A program made the translations under genes and the position numbers. From positions 1 to 64,000 of the forward strand of contig DAIDGV010000021.1 in assembly GCA_027452205.1 (NCBI GenBank): a stretch of DNA of 64,000 nucleotides. Direction: 5' to 3'. Under the pieces are notes generated by a model. It did not search any database and was not told the DNA's origin. It was given only the letters and a program-made list of their open reading frames with translations. Position 1 is the first letter of the stretch. Every line of letters starts with the position of its first letter. The DNA comes from a candidate division FCPU426 bacterium. Its GTDB lineage: Bacteria; Oederibacteriota; Muellerivitia; Muellerivitales; Muellerivitaceae. Below are positions 8,334-17,515 of this stretch, in pieces.

Positions 8334-11300
8334 GGCGGGTTGTTATCGTCTCGTGCGTGCTTTTTTTGAGCGGACTGACTCATAACGTTTTCGCGGACTT
8401 CAACACGAATGACGATACTGCCGCGGCGGTCCTGCAGACCTATTACAACAGCAGCGGTCTATGGGACGGCACTTTCGCGGGTTGGGGCGACGCGGAAGCT
8501 TTAGAGACGGTTGAGAACACCATTCTTCGCACCAATGGGCAGTCCTCTTACCTTTCCGACATCGCTACGACCTACAACGACAATTACAGCGGGGGCTTTA
8601 TCGATAATTACTATGACGACGAGGGTTGGTGGTGCAATGCCTGGATCCGGGCTTATGACCTGACGGGCAACACGACCTATCTGAACATGGCCAAGTCCAT
8701 CTATAGCGACATCGTGGGCGGATGGGATGCTTCGGTCTGTAACGGCGGGCTTTGGTGGCAGAAGCCGAACAATTATAAAAGTTCCATCTCGAACGAGCTT
8801 TTCCTGCTGGAGTCCATCCGCCTTCACCAGCGCACGCCCGGGGACAGCTATTACCTGAATTGGGCCAACGCCGAATGGACCTGGTTCAGCGGGACCGGCG
8901 TGATCAATGGGAACAACCTGATCAACGACGGGGTCGATTCCACGACCTGCGGGAACAACGGCGGGGGGATCTACACCTACAACCAGGGGGTCATCCTGGC
9001 GGGCCTAACGGACCTCTATAAAGAGACCCTGAACACCGCTTATTTAACGAAGGCCGAATCGATCGCGAACGCGGTGTTGAATTCCGCCAATGGACTGGTG
9101 AACACCAGTGAGATCGTTACCCAGGGCGGGCCCGGGGACGGATCGGAGTTCAACGGCATCTTCGCCCGTTATCTGTTCTATCTCTATGACACCGACCACA
9201 ACCCGGCCTATTACAACTTCCTCGTGGCCAACGCTAATTCCATCTGGGCCAATGACCGGGATGGGTCCAATAACTTGGGTTACCTTTGGACCGGGCCGGT
9301 GAACCTGTCCATGCCGGGCAGTCACGTTTCGTCCATGGACCCGGGGGCGGTCATTGCCAAACCCTGGACCACGACGATGGTCTATGCCCGGGGCGCGGGC
9401 GACCCGGAACTGAACCACTCGACGGGTTACGCGACGGGCACCCTGGCTTGGGCTTGCGACAACACTTCCTCCCAGACCTTCATGCAATGGGGCCCCTATG
9501 TGTCGTACCTATCAGCGGGAAGCCACACGGTGCATTTCCGGCTGGCCTCGTCGGTGACCAATTGCTCGCCGGTGAGCCTGTTGACCCTGCAGATCACCAG
9601 TAACAGCGGTACGGTCACCCAGGGCAGTATGAACGTGCCTTGGGCCGCCTTCGTGGAAGCGAACAAACCGCAGGATTTCGCCGTGAGTTATACCGACAAC
9701 ACCGCCAATGATCCTTTGGAGTTCCGTGTGATATGGAACGCGGTCCCGGGAACGCCCAAGGTGACCCTATCGGATATCACGGTGGATGGGAACTACAACT
9801 GGACCGCCGCCAACCTGACCCACGACATTGGCCGCCTGGACGGGGTGAACGACTGGGAGGCGGATTCGGTGAAGGATTCGGCCTCGGGTTATATGATCCG
9901 GGGGCCGGGTACCGCGGAACTTGGCAACGCTAATTGCCAGGCGGTCTTCGAGATGAAGGTGGATAACTTCAATTGGGATAACAACCAGGTGGCAACCTTG
10001 TCGGTGGTTGATGTGGATACCGGCACCACAGTGGCCAGCCAGAACGTGACGAGGAACCAGTTCAACACCATCTTGTTCCAGGACTTCACCCTGAATTTCA
10101 CCGCCACGCTGGGCCATCACTATGACTACCGGGTCTATTATGACGTCTTCAACAATTCGCCCCGGCTGACGGTGCGGGGCATCTATACCAGCATCCTTTC
10201 GGCCAATCCGGCGGCCACCCCGACCGCGATCGCCTGCGCCAGCGGCGGGACCTTTGGCAATACGGTGTCGGGCACCGGCGGTTATAACCTGGGCGGCCAG
10301 ATCGATTGCGCGAAATACAATTTGGCCCAGGCCATGACGGTGACCTCCATCAGCATCTATATGGGAGCGGGTACTTCGGGCAATGGAGTCTTGGGGATCT
10401 ATTCAGATAGCGGCGGGCCGGCGAATCTTTTGGTGCAAAGTTCGGCCCAGCCCTTGTTCGCGGGATGGAATACCGTGGGAGTGACCCCGACGGTGCTGAC
10501 GGCGGGCAACTACTGGCTATCGGGAAGTTTTACTGGCAACGCGGTCTTTGACTATTCGAATAGCAATGGCGGGACGATGTCCTGGACCAATTACACCTAT
10601 AGCGGCACCTTGCCCTGCACGGTGGGAGGCTTGACCGGTTATGGCTGGTTGATGAGTATTTACGCCAGCGGTTGTTTACAGCCGACCCCAACGATGACCC
10701 AGACCCATACCTCGACCGATACGGCGACCAACAGCCCTACCTGCACCCCGACGGCGAGCAGTACCGCCACTTTGACCGACACGGCCACCCTGGGCGAGAC
10801 CGCCACGAATAGCGCGACGAATACGGTCACGAACAGCCCTTCCTCGACGCCCAGCGAGACGGAGACCAGTTCGGCGACCTCGACGAATACGATCACTCCC
10901 ATGCCCACTTCGACCAGCACCCTTACCCCGGTCTCGAGCTATACGAGCACCTCGACCCAAACGGTTACTTTTACAGGGACGAGTACAGCTACTCGAACAG
11001 CGACGAACAGCGCCACTTCGACGGCGACAAACAGCGCTACTTCGACCGCGACGAATACCGCCACCAAAACGAGTAGCCAGACCGCGACGAGCACCTGCAC
11101 CGCTTCGTCGACGCCGACCGCGAGTTTTACTTCGACCAGCACGGCGACAAATAGAGCCACCAACACTGCGACGGTGACTCGTACGCAAACTTCGACATGG
11201 ACCGCTTCTTCGAGTCCGACTCAGACCGGCAGTTCCACCGCCACTTCGACACTGACAGCCACGGCGACCTCGACAGGCACCAGCACGCCCAAGGCCACCA

Positions 11301-11617
11301 ATACCCGCACGGCTACTTGCACCGCGACGGTGACCAACACGCCTGCGATGACCAAGGCGGTCATCTATCCGAACCCGGCGACGGGGGACCGTGTGGAAGT
11401 AGCGGTGCCTAAAGCGAACCCGAGTGAAGTAACCATCGAGATCTTCACGATTTCGTTCCGGGAGATCGCGACGGTTCAGGTGAGCCAAGTGGTGGGGAAC
11501 ACGGTGTTGGTGCCGCTTTATGACAAGCGGGGAACGGCCTTCGCCAACGGGCTTTATTACTTCCGGGTGACGGTGGACGGACAAAAATACATCACAAAGC
11601 TGTTGGTGCTGCGCTAG
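8330..11617 (+). CDS. Secreted GH76 family alpha-1,6-mannanase with C-terminal sorting domain
   Basis: 1095 aa from the ATG at 8330, which overlaps the previous stop by 4 nt; a longer GTG start would place the signal peptide internally. The signal peptide is 1-22 (NVFA-DFN). Residues 23-325 match GH76: WGDAEALETVENTIL, the catalytic-type YYDDEGWWCNAW (Asp97-Asp98), CNGGLWW and SNELFLLESIRL. GH76 enzymes cleave alpha-1,6-mannan backbones, as in yeast cell-wall mannan. Two beta-sandwich regions of carbohydrate-binding appearance (about 330-630) follow. After them come one Cys-bounded module (634-785), a Thr/Ser linker (786-1010) and the sorting domain (1010-1095, IYPNP to KLLVLR). Confidence 0.85.
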   Translation: MRRVVIVSCVLFLSGLTHNVFADFNTNDDTAAAVLQTYYNSSGLWDGTFAGWGDAEALETVENTILRTNGQSSYLSDIATTYNDNYSGGFIDNYYDDEGWWCNAWIRAYDLTGNTTYLNMAKSIYSDIVGGWDASVCNGGLWWQKPNNYKSSISNELFLLESIRLHQRTPGDSYYLNWANAEWTWFSGTGVINGNNLINDGVDSTTCGNNGGGIYTYNQGVILAGLTDLYKETLNTAYLTKAESIANAVLNSANGLVNTSEIVTQGGPGDGSEFNGIFARYLFYLYDTDHNPAYYNFLVANANSIWANDRDGSNNLGYLWTGPVNLSMPGSHVSSMDPGAVIAKPWTTTMVYARGAGDPELNHSTGYATGTLAWACDNTSSQTFMQWGPYVSYLSAGSHTVHFRLASSVTNCSPVSLLTLQITSNSGTVTQGSMNVPWAAFVEANKPQDFAVSYTDNTANDPLEFRVIWNAVPGTPKVTLSDITVDGNYNWTAANLTHDIGRLDGVNDWEADSVKDSASGYMIRGPGTAELGNANCQAVFEMKVDNFNWDNNQVATLSVVDVDTGTTVASQNVTRNQFNTILFQDFTLNFTATLGHHYDYRVYYDVFNNSPRLTVRGIYTSILSANPAATPTAIACASGGTFGNTVSGTGGYNLGGQIDCAKYNLAQAMTVTSISIYMGAGTSGNGVLGIYSDSGGPANLLVQSSAQPLFAGWNTVGVTPTVLTAGNYWLSGSFTGNAVFDYSNSNGGTMSWTNYTYSGTLPCTVGGLTGYGWLMSIYASGCLQPTPTMTQTHTSTDTATNSPTCTPTASSTATLTDTATLGETATNSATNTVTNSPSSTPSETETSSATSTNTITPMPTSTSTLTPVSSYTSTSTQTVTFTGTSTATRTATNSATSTATNSATSTATNTATKTSSQTATSTCTASSTPTASFTSTSTATNRATNTATVTRTQTSTWTASSSPTQTGSSTATSTLTATATSTGTSTPKATNTRTATCTATVTNTPAMTKAVIYPNPATGDRVEVAVPKANPSEVTIEIFTISFREIATVQVSQVVGNTVLVPLYDKRGTAFANGLYYFRVTVDGQKYITKLLVLR

Positions 11618-11631
11618 GCGAGGCAAAACCG

Positions 11632-11726
11632 ATCAGCCACGGATGGGATGAACGGCAAAGCAAAAACGATTTAGCCACAGATGAACACGGATGGGGAACA
11701 AAATCGTCAGGCAAAAGAACGGCCTA
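11632..11726 (+). repeat. Dispersed CCACAGATG repeat copy
   Basis: The sequence CAGCCACGGATGGGATGAACGG, then TTTAGCCACAGATGAACACGG, then GGGGAACAAAATCGTCAGGC, matches the repeat units at 961-1284 in the same order. It lies immediately after the GH76 gene stop. The following 160 bp to the next gene contain a small hairpin (CCTTAGGCTAAGG, about 11793-11805) and nothing else recognisable. Confidence 0.75.
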
Positions 11727-11888
11727 GAAGGTTTATGGGGGGTGTTGGCTGGGATGAGTGGCTTGAGGTTTTACATTTAACCTTAAAAAAGGCCTTAGGC
11801 TAAGGAAAACAAGGGTTTAGGGGCGGGAAATTAATTTTAGGGTGATAATGGTGCGGTCATCGCATCCGGTAATGGGAAGGGAGTTTCT

Positions 11889-12326
11889 GTGTCTCGGAAA
11901 AGCCGTCGGCGTCAAAAGAAAACCGATCCCACTGCTCAAAGAACAGGCTTGGTAGCCGGCTTGTTCCTGATCTTCGTTTCCTTGGCGGCGGCCTATCAAA
12001 GCCCGCGCGTCCAGTTCTTCTTTCACTCTATTCAAAATCATCCGGCCCTTCAGGGTGTTGCCGGAAAAATTCCGGATCCGGACAACGGCATCGACGGGGC
12101 GAAAGGGAACGATCCCAGCGAAAAGGAAAGGCTCAAGCCTGAAGATGAGGACCGGAACGGGGATGATTCGCTGAAGTTCAAAAAGCGCGCTTATGATTTC
12201 CGCGCTTATCCGAACAAGACCATTCCGGCGGGTTCACGGGAAAGGGCCTGGGAACAGTTCCAACAACACTATCCGCCGGACCAGAAAAAATCCTTGTGGA
12301 AACCCGCGAAGCAGGCGTTCCAATGA
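11889..12326 (+). CDS. Small membrane-anchored protein of unknown function
   Basis: 145 aa from a GTG at 11889, preceded by GGGAAGGGAG. The N-terminus is strongly basic (MSRKSRRRQKK), followed by one hydrophobic segment (about 20-36, VAGLFLIFVSLAAAY). This predicts a single inward-anchored membrane helix or uncleaved signal. The rest is highly charged and acidic-proline rich (about 60-100), then a basic tail ending KQAFQ. I do not recognise a family. Its stop codon overlaps the start of the next gene by 4 nt, so it may be co-produced with that large surface protein, perhaps as a partner. That role is inference from coupling only. Confidence 0.65.
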   Translation: MSRKSRRRQKKTDPTAQRTGLVAGLFLIFVSLAAAYQSPRVQFFFHSIQNHPALQGVAGKIPDPDNGIDGAKGNDPSEKERLKPEDEDRNGDDSLKFKKRAYDFRAYPNKTIPAGSRERAWEQFQQHYPPDQKKSLWKPAKQAFQ

Positions 12327-15300
12327 GAACCCCGGGGACAGTGAAAAGATCAGGGGTCCTGACAGGGGCGGTCTGGCTTTTATTGGCGTTGGCTCTTGGG
12401 GCCCAGAGCGCCTATGCGCTCTCTCCCCAGTGGATCCCGGTTGGGCCGGTCTATCTGACTGAAGGGTATAATCCCTCCAACCAGAAGGACAATGGCCGCA
12501 TCTGGAACATCGCGGTGGACCCTTCCAATGTCAACCACATCCTGATCTTCTCGGATTCGGGCGGTATTTGGCAGACGACGAACGACGGGACGACCTGGAC
12601 GCCGCAGACGGACGACTATCCTTCCTTCAACGTTTCCTATAACAACAATTCAGGCGCCATCGCTTTTGCCGCTTCCAGCCCGAACATCGTTTACGCCAAT
12701 ACCCAGCCCGCGGAAGACGGCTGGGGCGGGGTCATCAAGTCCACCGATGGCGGCAGCACCTGGAACGAGATCGCCACTTACAACAACATCCTGGGGACGA
12801 ACTATTACACCAACATGCGGGACATGCTGGTGGACCCGGCCAACCCGAACAATTTGGAATTTGACTGTAAGTATTCCTGGTATGTGGGGCCCACCTGGGG
12901 AAATATCGGCGGGGTGTATAAGTCAACCGATGGGGGATCGACCTGGACCAACACCTTCCAGGGCACGATTGGCGTGCCGGGACCGTGCCTGGTGGCCAGC
13001 TCCTCCAATTTCAGTAATCAGTATTTCGCGAACAGCACCAATATCGGATCGAACCCCACGGCGGGCATCTACCGGTCCACCAACGCGGGCACCAGCTGGT
13101 CGGTCGTCAGCGGGCCCTGGTCGTCGGTGAGCGGATTGGCGGACCTGTTCGTGGCCATCGCCCCCTCGGACCAGAACACCGTGTATGTCATCGCCTCCAC
13201 CGGCGACTATGCCTACAACCCCCCGGGTTTCTACATGACCTCCAACGCCTGGGCCGCCACGCCGACCTGGACCAGCCTGACCCCGCCGATCAGCTCGCCG
13301 GACGGTTTTAAGGTGCAACCGACCAATTCGCAGATGATCTTCCTGGACTTCTATAACTATTACTGCAACAGCCCCTGCACCGACAGCTGGACCAACTACG
13401 AAACCTTCAACGTAGCCAACGGCGCCGGGTCGGCCTGGACCGAATATTACGCGGGCAACAGTCCCTTCCATGCGGACGGCCGGGAACTGTGCTGGCAAAA
13501 CAACACCAACTTGTTAGCAAGCTGCGACGGCGGGATTTTTCTTAGCACCGACTCGGGAAATACCTTTAACGACATCAACGAGGGCGGCCTGCAAACCATG
13601 ATGATCTATGGCCACTCGGGCAGCGTGCAGCCGGGATATCCTTCCAACCTGGTCGGCGGGGGCACACAGGATAACGGCACGCAGCTTTCCATCGGGGGCG
13701 GGGTTTTCTCCCAAAGCTTGGCGGGCGGCGACGGTAGTTCGAACCAGCAAGACTTCTTTGGCGATGCGGCGGGAGCGCTGGGCACCTCCAGCAATGGCAC
13801 GATGTACCGATCCACGAACCCCAGCGTCTGGAACAACCCCAGCTTTTATTACACCTCTACGGGCCAACAAGTAGGGTCGCTCACGGGCATTCAAGCGACC
13901 GCGCGTTCTTATAACAATCAGAACTATGTATTGGCCGGCGCGAGCACGACTTTGTACCAAGCCACGGATTTTTGGAGCAATCCCACCTCCACGAACGTGG
14001 TGTGGACCAACATATCCTCCGGTATCGCGCCCACGGGGAACATCCAATATGTCGAATATGCCCTGGCGGACACGACGAACAAGACCATCGCCTTCACGGA
14101 CGCCAAGAACGAGATATGGGTGACTTCCAACGGGGGCGCGTCCTGGAACGGCCCGGTGACCAACGGCCTGCCGAACTTGAACATAACCCAGGTGACCTTC
14201 AACCCCGCGAACGCGAACACCCTTTACGCGGTCTATTCGGGGTACAACGGGACACCCGCCGGGCATATCTTCGTCACCGCCAACGCGCTGGCGGCCTTCC
14301 CGACATGGACGAGCATCGACGATGGGGTGAACATTCCCCATAACTGTATCGCGGTGGACCCGAATACGCCCGCGGATATCTTCGTGGGCACGGATATCGG
14401 CATGCTTTACAGCACCAACTCGGGGACCAGTTGGACGGCCATGAACCCGGCTTCCACCGGAATGCCGAACGTGAGCGTGCAGCAACTGATGTTCGAGAAA
14501 AGCACGGATACGCTGACCGCCTGGACCTTCGGGCGCGGCATCTTCCAAATGCAGATGAATAACTACACGGCGACCCCCACCTATACCCCGACCGTGACCC
14601 CCACCTTCTCGGCCTGCTCAAGCTGGGTCGTGAACGGCAACGCCACCCAGGGCGCCGCCGTCACCCTGACCACCGCCACCAACGGGCAAGTGGGATCGGC
14701 CTGGAACCGTAACTGCATCAACCTGACCCAGAATTTCAATATGACCTTCAAGACTTATTTCGGGGCGGCCGCCGGCGCGGACGGCATGGACTTTGTGCTG
14801 CAAAACGACCCGCGGGGCACCGCCGCCATCGGGGGAGGCGGCGGCGACAAAGGTTATTCGGGAACCAACGCCATCACGCCCTCGATGGCCTTTTGCCTGG
14901 AAACCTACGCCAACAATGGGACCCTGCAGCCGGAAGAGAACGGATCGACTACCAGCACCTGCGGCTATACGACCGGCGGACTTTGTCCTTTCACGTTTGG
15001 GACCGCCATCAATAACGGGGTGGAGCACACTTATAACGTCACCTGGGACCCGACGGCCAAGGTGCTGACCCTTTACATGGATGGGGCGGTGGTGATGACC
15101 TACAACCGGGACCTGGTGGCCAATGTGTTCGGCGGGTCCACTTGTGTTTATTACGGATTTACCGGCGCGACCGGCGGGGCGAACGATCTTCAATACTTCT
15201 ACCAGACCAATTGTTTTACGGACACGCCCACCCCCACGACGACCCATACTTCCACGGTCACGCCCACTGGTACGCAGACCAATACGCCGACCAGCCAATA

Positions 15301-15964
15301 TACGAACACGGCCACCAACACCGCTTCGCCTAGTTCGACGGCCACGTATAGCGCGACTTCGACGTCGACGAACAGCGCGACATCGACCGCGACCAAAACC
15401 AACTCGGCCACCGAAACCTCTACCTCGACCGGGACGAATACCGTGACTTTCACGGCCACACCCACGGAGACCTTTACGATGACCGAGACCTCGACCAGCA
15501 GTTCCACGGCGACCGCGACGGTGACCCCGACCCGAACCTCCACCTCGACGGCGACGGTCACGGATACCCAGACCTGTTCCCCGACGCCGACCAACACCAA
15601 TACCATGACCGCCACGGTAAGCTGTACCAGCACGCCTACGGTGACAAGGACCTATACGGTGACGGAAACCCAAACCCCGACGGCGACGCCTTTGGTCACC
15701 CAACCGGTGATCTTCCCGAATCCGGCGACGGGCAACCAAGTGGCCTTGGCGCTGCCCAAACTGAACGCGGGTTCAGTAACGGTGGAAATTTTCACTCTCT
15801 CGTTCCGCGAGGTGCAGACTTACCGTTTTGCGCAGGTGGTGGGGAGCACGGTGGTCTTGCCCCTTACTGACAAGAGTGGGACAGCCCTGGCCAACGGGCT
15901 TTATTACTTAAGGGTCACGGTCGATGGCCACAAATGGATTCTGAAACTGCTAGTACTGAAGTAG
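12323..15964 (+). CDS. Secreted BNR-type propeller protein with L-type lectin domain and C-terminal sorting domain
   Basis: 1213 aa from the ATG at 12323 (ATGA overlap with the upstream gene). The signal peptide ends near residue 32 (QSAYA-LSP). Residues about 33-750 contain repeated STDGGSTW / TNAGTSW / TSNGGASW motifs (Asp-box/BNR type) in a large propeller. The layout resembles GH74, sialidase or sortilin-type folds, but I cannot assign an active site. Residues about 764-964 are an L-type lectin closely similar to that in the protein at 4794-8333 (GADGMDFVLQNDPRGTAAIG). A Thr/Ser linker (965-1125) and sorting domain (1127-1213) follow. Part of the linker DNA is nearly identical to that of the 4794 gene. 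The Cys-bounded module is absent. Confidence 0.78.
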   Translation: MRTPGTVKRSGVLTGAVWLLLALALGAQSAYALSPQWIPVGPVYLTEGYNPSNQKDNGRIWNIAVDPSNVNHILIFSDSGGIWQTTNDGTTWTPQTDDYPSFNVSYNNNSGAIAFAASSPNIVYANTQPAEDGWGGVIKSTDGGSTWNEIATYNNILGTNYYTNMRDMLVDPANPNNLEFDCKYSWYVGPTWGNIGGVYKSTDGGSTWTNTFQGTIGVPGPCLVASSSNFSNQYFANSTNIGSNPTAGIYRSTNAGTSWSVVSGPWSSVSGLADLFVAIAPSDQNTVYVIASTGDYAYNPPGFYMTSNAWAATPTWTSLTPPISSPDGFKVQPTNSQMIFLDFYNYYCNSPCTDSWTNYETFNVANGAGSAWTEYYAGNSPFHADGRELCWQNNTNLLASCDGGIFLSTDSGNTFNDINEGGLQTMMIYGHSGSVQPGYPSNLVGGGTQDNGTQLSIGGGVFSQSLAGGDGSSNQQDFFGDAAGALGTSSNGTMYRSTNPSVWNNPSFYYTSTGQQVGSLTGIQATARSYNNQNYVLAGASTTLYQATDFWSNPTSTNVVWTNISSGIAPTGNIQYVEYALADTTNKTIAFTDAKNEIWVTSNGGASWNGPVTNGLPNLNITQVTFNPANANTLYAVYSGYNGTPAGHIFVTANALAAFPTWTSIDDGVNIPHNCIAVDPNTPADIFVGTDIGMLYSTNSGTSWTAMNPASTGMPNVSVQQLMFEKSTDTLTAWTFGRGIFQMQMNNYTATPTYTPTVTPTFSACSSWVVNGNATQGAAVTLTTATNGQVGSAWNRNCINLTQNFNMTFKTYFGAAAGADGMDFVLQNDPRGTAAIGGGGGDKGYSGTNAITPSMAFCLETYANNGTLQPEENGSTTSTCGYTTGGLCPFTFGTAINNGVEHTYNVTWDPTAKVLTLYMDGAVVMTYNRDLVANVFGGSTCVYYGFTGATGGANDLQYFYQTNCFTDTPTPTTTHTSTVTPTGTQTNTPTSQYTNTATNTASPSSTATYSATSTSTNSATSTATKTNSATETSTSTGTNTVTFTATPTETFTMTETSTSSSTATATVTPTRTSTSTATVTDTQTCSPTPTNTNTMTATVSCTSTPTVTRTYTVTETQTPTATPLVTQPVIFPNPATGNQVALALPKLNAGSVTVEIFTLSFREVQTYRFAQVVGSTVVLPLTDKSGTALANGLYYLRVTVDGHKWILKLLVLK

Positions 15965-16111
15965 ATCCAGTCAGAATTCAAACCCCAAGAAATACCTTTG
16001 TAAATCAACGGTTGCTTGAGGTCCAATCGACAACCTCATCTTGAGAATAACTCGGTTAGGTTGGTAGCATTCTATGAGTTAGTCCTATTTCAACGGGGAG
16101 CAAAAGAGATC

Positions 16112-16801
16112 ATGCATAGCTGGCCCCGACTTAAAATGATCGTCTTTTTTATGGTTGTCGGATGGAGTGCTTTGACCGCAGCTTGGGCGCAGAATGACGG
16201 GAACACAAAGCCTTTATTAACTATTCGCCCAGTGTTCTTTTGTTTAGGGGCCGGAATTCCCTTGATGGGTAGTGGGTTCGGGACGGAATACGATCCCTGG
16301 GTAGATTCGGGGAGCTATACCTTGGCTAATGGTTATGGAACGAAATATGACGTCGGTCCCGTTTTCGAGTTCGCTTTTGGTGTGGATCTGGACGACAATT
16401 GGTCTCTAGAGCTTGACGCGGAACTTTCCTATTTTTTGGGTTCGCAGGTCGGTATTTCCTCAGTCGAGACTAGTTTAGTTCCCTGTGTGCAGTACAACTT
16501 GGACCATGCATGGGCAACGCCTTATTTCAAGGTGGGATGTGGCTTGAACATCAACGATTCGAACACACCCGCAGGCACCTATACCGGATATACCAACAAC
16601 GGTGGAAATTATTACCAGACGGCGGATACCAATGGGTTGTCAGTCTTGAATCCGGTTTTGTGCGGAGGTGTGGGAGTTCTGATTGAAAATCCTTGGACTT
16701 CCAAAATCCAAATTTATGTCCAAGCGCTATACGATATGAGTTTTACATCACGAGGAGATTTTTCTTATTTCCCGATTACTGCCGGATTGCGGTTCCAGTG
16801 A
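16112..16801 (+). CDS. Outer-membrane beta-barrel protein
   Basis: 229 aa from the ATG at 16112, preceded by GGGGAG about 12 nt upstream. A signal peptide (about 1-26, ALTAAWA-QND) is followed by alternating hydrophobic strands such as VGPVFEFAFGVDLDDNWSLELDAELSYFLG, here given only as motif FEFAFGV and SLELDAEL. The chain ends in an aromatic-rich strand (FPITAGLRFQ), typical of outer-membrane barrels of the OmpA/OMP_b-brl type. Length suits an 8- to 10-stranded barrel. It sits between two surface-protein genes, and a decayed sorting-domain tail follows its stop directly. It lacks its own Thr-rich linker or sorting domain. Function is unknown; a role in anchoring or transport is possible. Confidence 0.7.
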   Translation: MHSWPRLKMIVFFMVVGWSALTAAWAQNDGNTKPLLTIRPVFFCLGAGIPLMGSGFGTEYDPWVDSGSYTLANGYGTKYDVGPVFEFAFGVDLDDNWSLELDAELSYFLGSQVGISSVETSLVPCVQYNLDHAWATPYFKVGCGLNINDSNTPAGTYTGYTNNGGNYYQTADTNGLSVLNPVLCGGVGVLIENPWTSKIQIYVQALYDMSFTSRGDFSYFPITAGLRFQ

Positions 16802-16803
16802 AC

Positions 16804-16844
16804 GGCCATAAAGTGGATATTGAAATTGTTGGTGTTGAAAGTAG
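16804..16844 (+). pseudogene. Fossil 3' end of a sorting-domain surface-protein gene
   Basis: Directly after the barrel gene stop, the bases starting GGCCATAA encode, with one extra base, the ending HKWILKLLVLK followed by GTAG. Intact genes here end GHKWIVKLLVLK or GHKWILKLLVLK and then a stop. A one-base insertion after CATAA and another before TAG break the frame. Only about 40 bp remain. I read it as the relic of a deleted surface-protein gene. Confidence 0.6.
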
Positions 16845-16860
16845 GTAAGACAAAGTTAAT

Positions 16861-17307
16861 GGAACCACGGATGTAGGGGATCAACGGCCACGGCGAAACC
16901 GATTTAGCCACAGATGCATGGGATTCATGGGATGAACAGCAAGGCAAAACCAATTGGCCGCAGATGTCCCGTTGGGCGGGACTATACCGATCTCCATGAA
17001 AAGTTTGAGCAAAGAGGATCGGCATGAACGCAGATTTTCGCTGTTAAAAAATCATAAGACTTTGCCTTTAAACAGCGATTATTTGCGTGAATTTGCGGCC
17101 AAAAGTTTTTTGTCGCCTATCCCGAATAACGCCTCAAGAGATCGCGTCGGCCACGGATGTAGGGGATCAACGGCCAAGGCGAAACCAATCTAGCCACAGA
17201 TGCAGGGGATGCATGGGATAAAGACGAAAGCTTAAACAGATTTGATTTTTCAAAAACAAGATGTCCCTTTGTTTTCATCCCCTGAATCCCCTGCATCTGT
17301 GGCTCAA
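16861..17307. repeat. Cluster of direct and inverted CCACAGATG/CCACGGATG repeats
   Basis: Direct copies of CCACGGATGTAGGGGATCAA lie at 16865 and 17151, each running about 37 bp with one or two changes. CCACAGATGCA copies lie at about 16908 and 17194. A 19-bp perfect inverted pair, AGCCACAGATGCAGGGGAT (17192-17210) and its complement (17286-17304), could form a long hairpin. An unrelated insert of about 150 bp separates GCCGCAGATG (16968) from later copies. No gene is visible in 16845-17361. Confidence 0.8.
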
Positions 17308-17361
17308 TTGATCTAGGAATTAAGCCTCATCCATCACTGTTGCGCCTGAATTCAAAAAATA

Positions 17362-17515
17362 CAACCGTTTGAAAATGGCCTAAAAACGACATTAATTCCA
17401 TACATCGACGCGATAATCCGGTCAATTTCCAATTCCCCCAACCTATGAAATCATTCAATGCAACAGACCCTTTTGGAACAACGTCTGAAAACGTTATCGG
17501 GGAAGGACTCTAATT
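17362..17515 (+). promoter_or_regulatory. Conserved leader, diverged copy 3
   Basis: Shares CAACCGTTTGAAA (17362-17374), GTCAATTTC, GGAACAACG and ATCGGGGAA with the leaders at 1511 and 4626. The inner hairpin is AACGT (17480-17484) with ACGTT (17491-17495) and loop CTGAAA. Compared with copy 1 the closing C-G pair has become T-A, a compensatory change. The outer AACTTCTTT stem is missing. Start codon is TTG at 17516, about 14 nt after the GGGGAAGGA run. Confidence 0.5.

Noticed and set aside
16016-16111. Longer start of the outer-membrane barrel protein
   Set aside because: The extension has no ribosome-binding site and would bury the signal peptide at residue 33.
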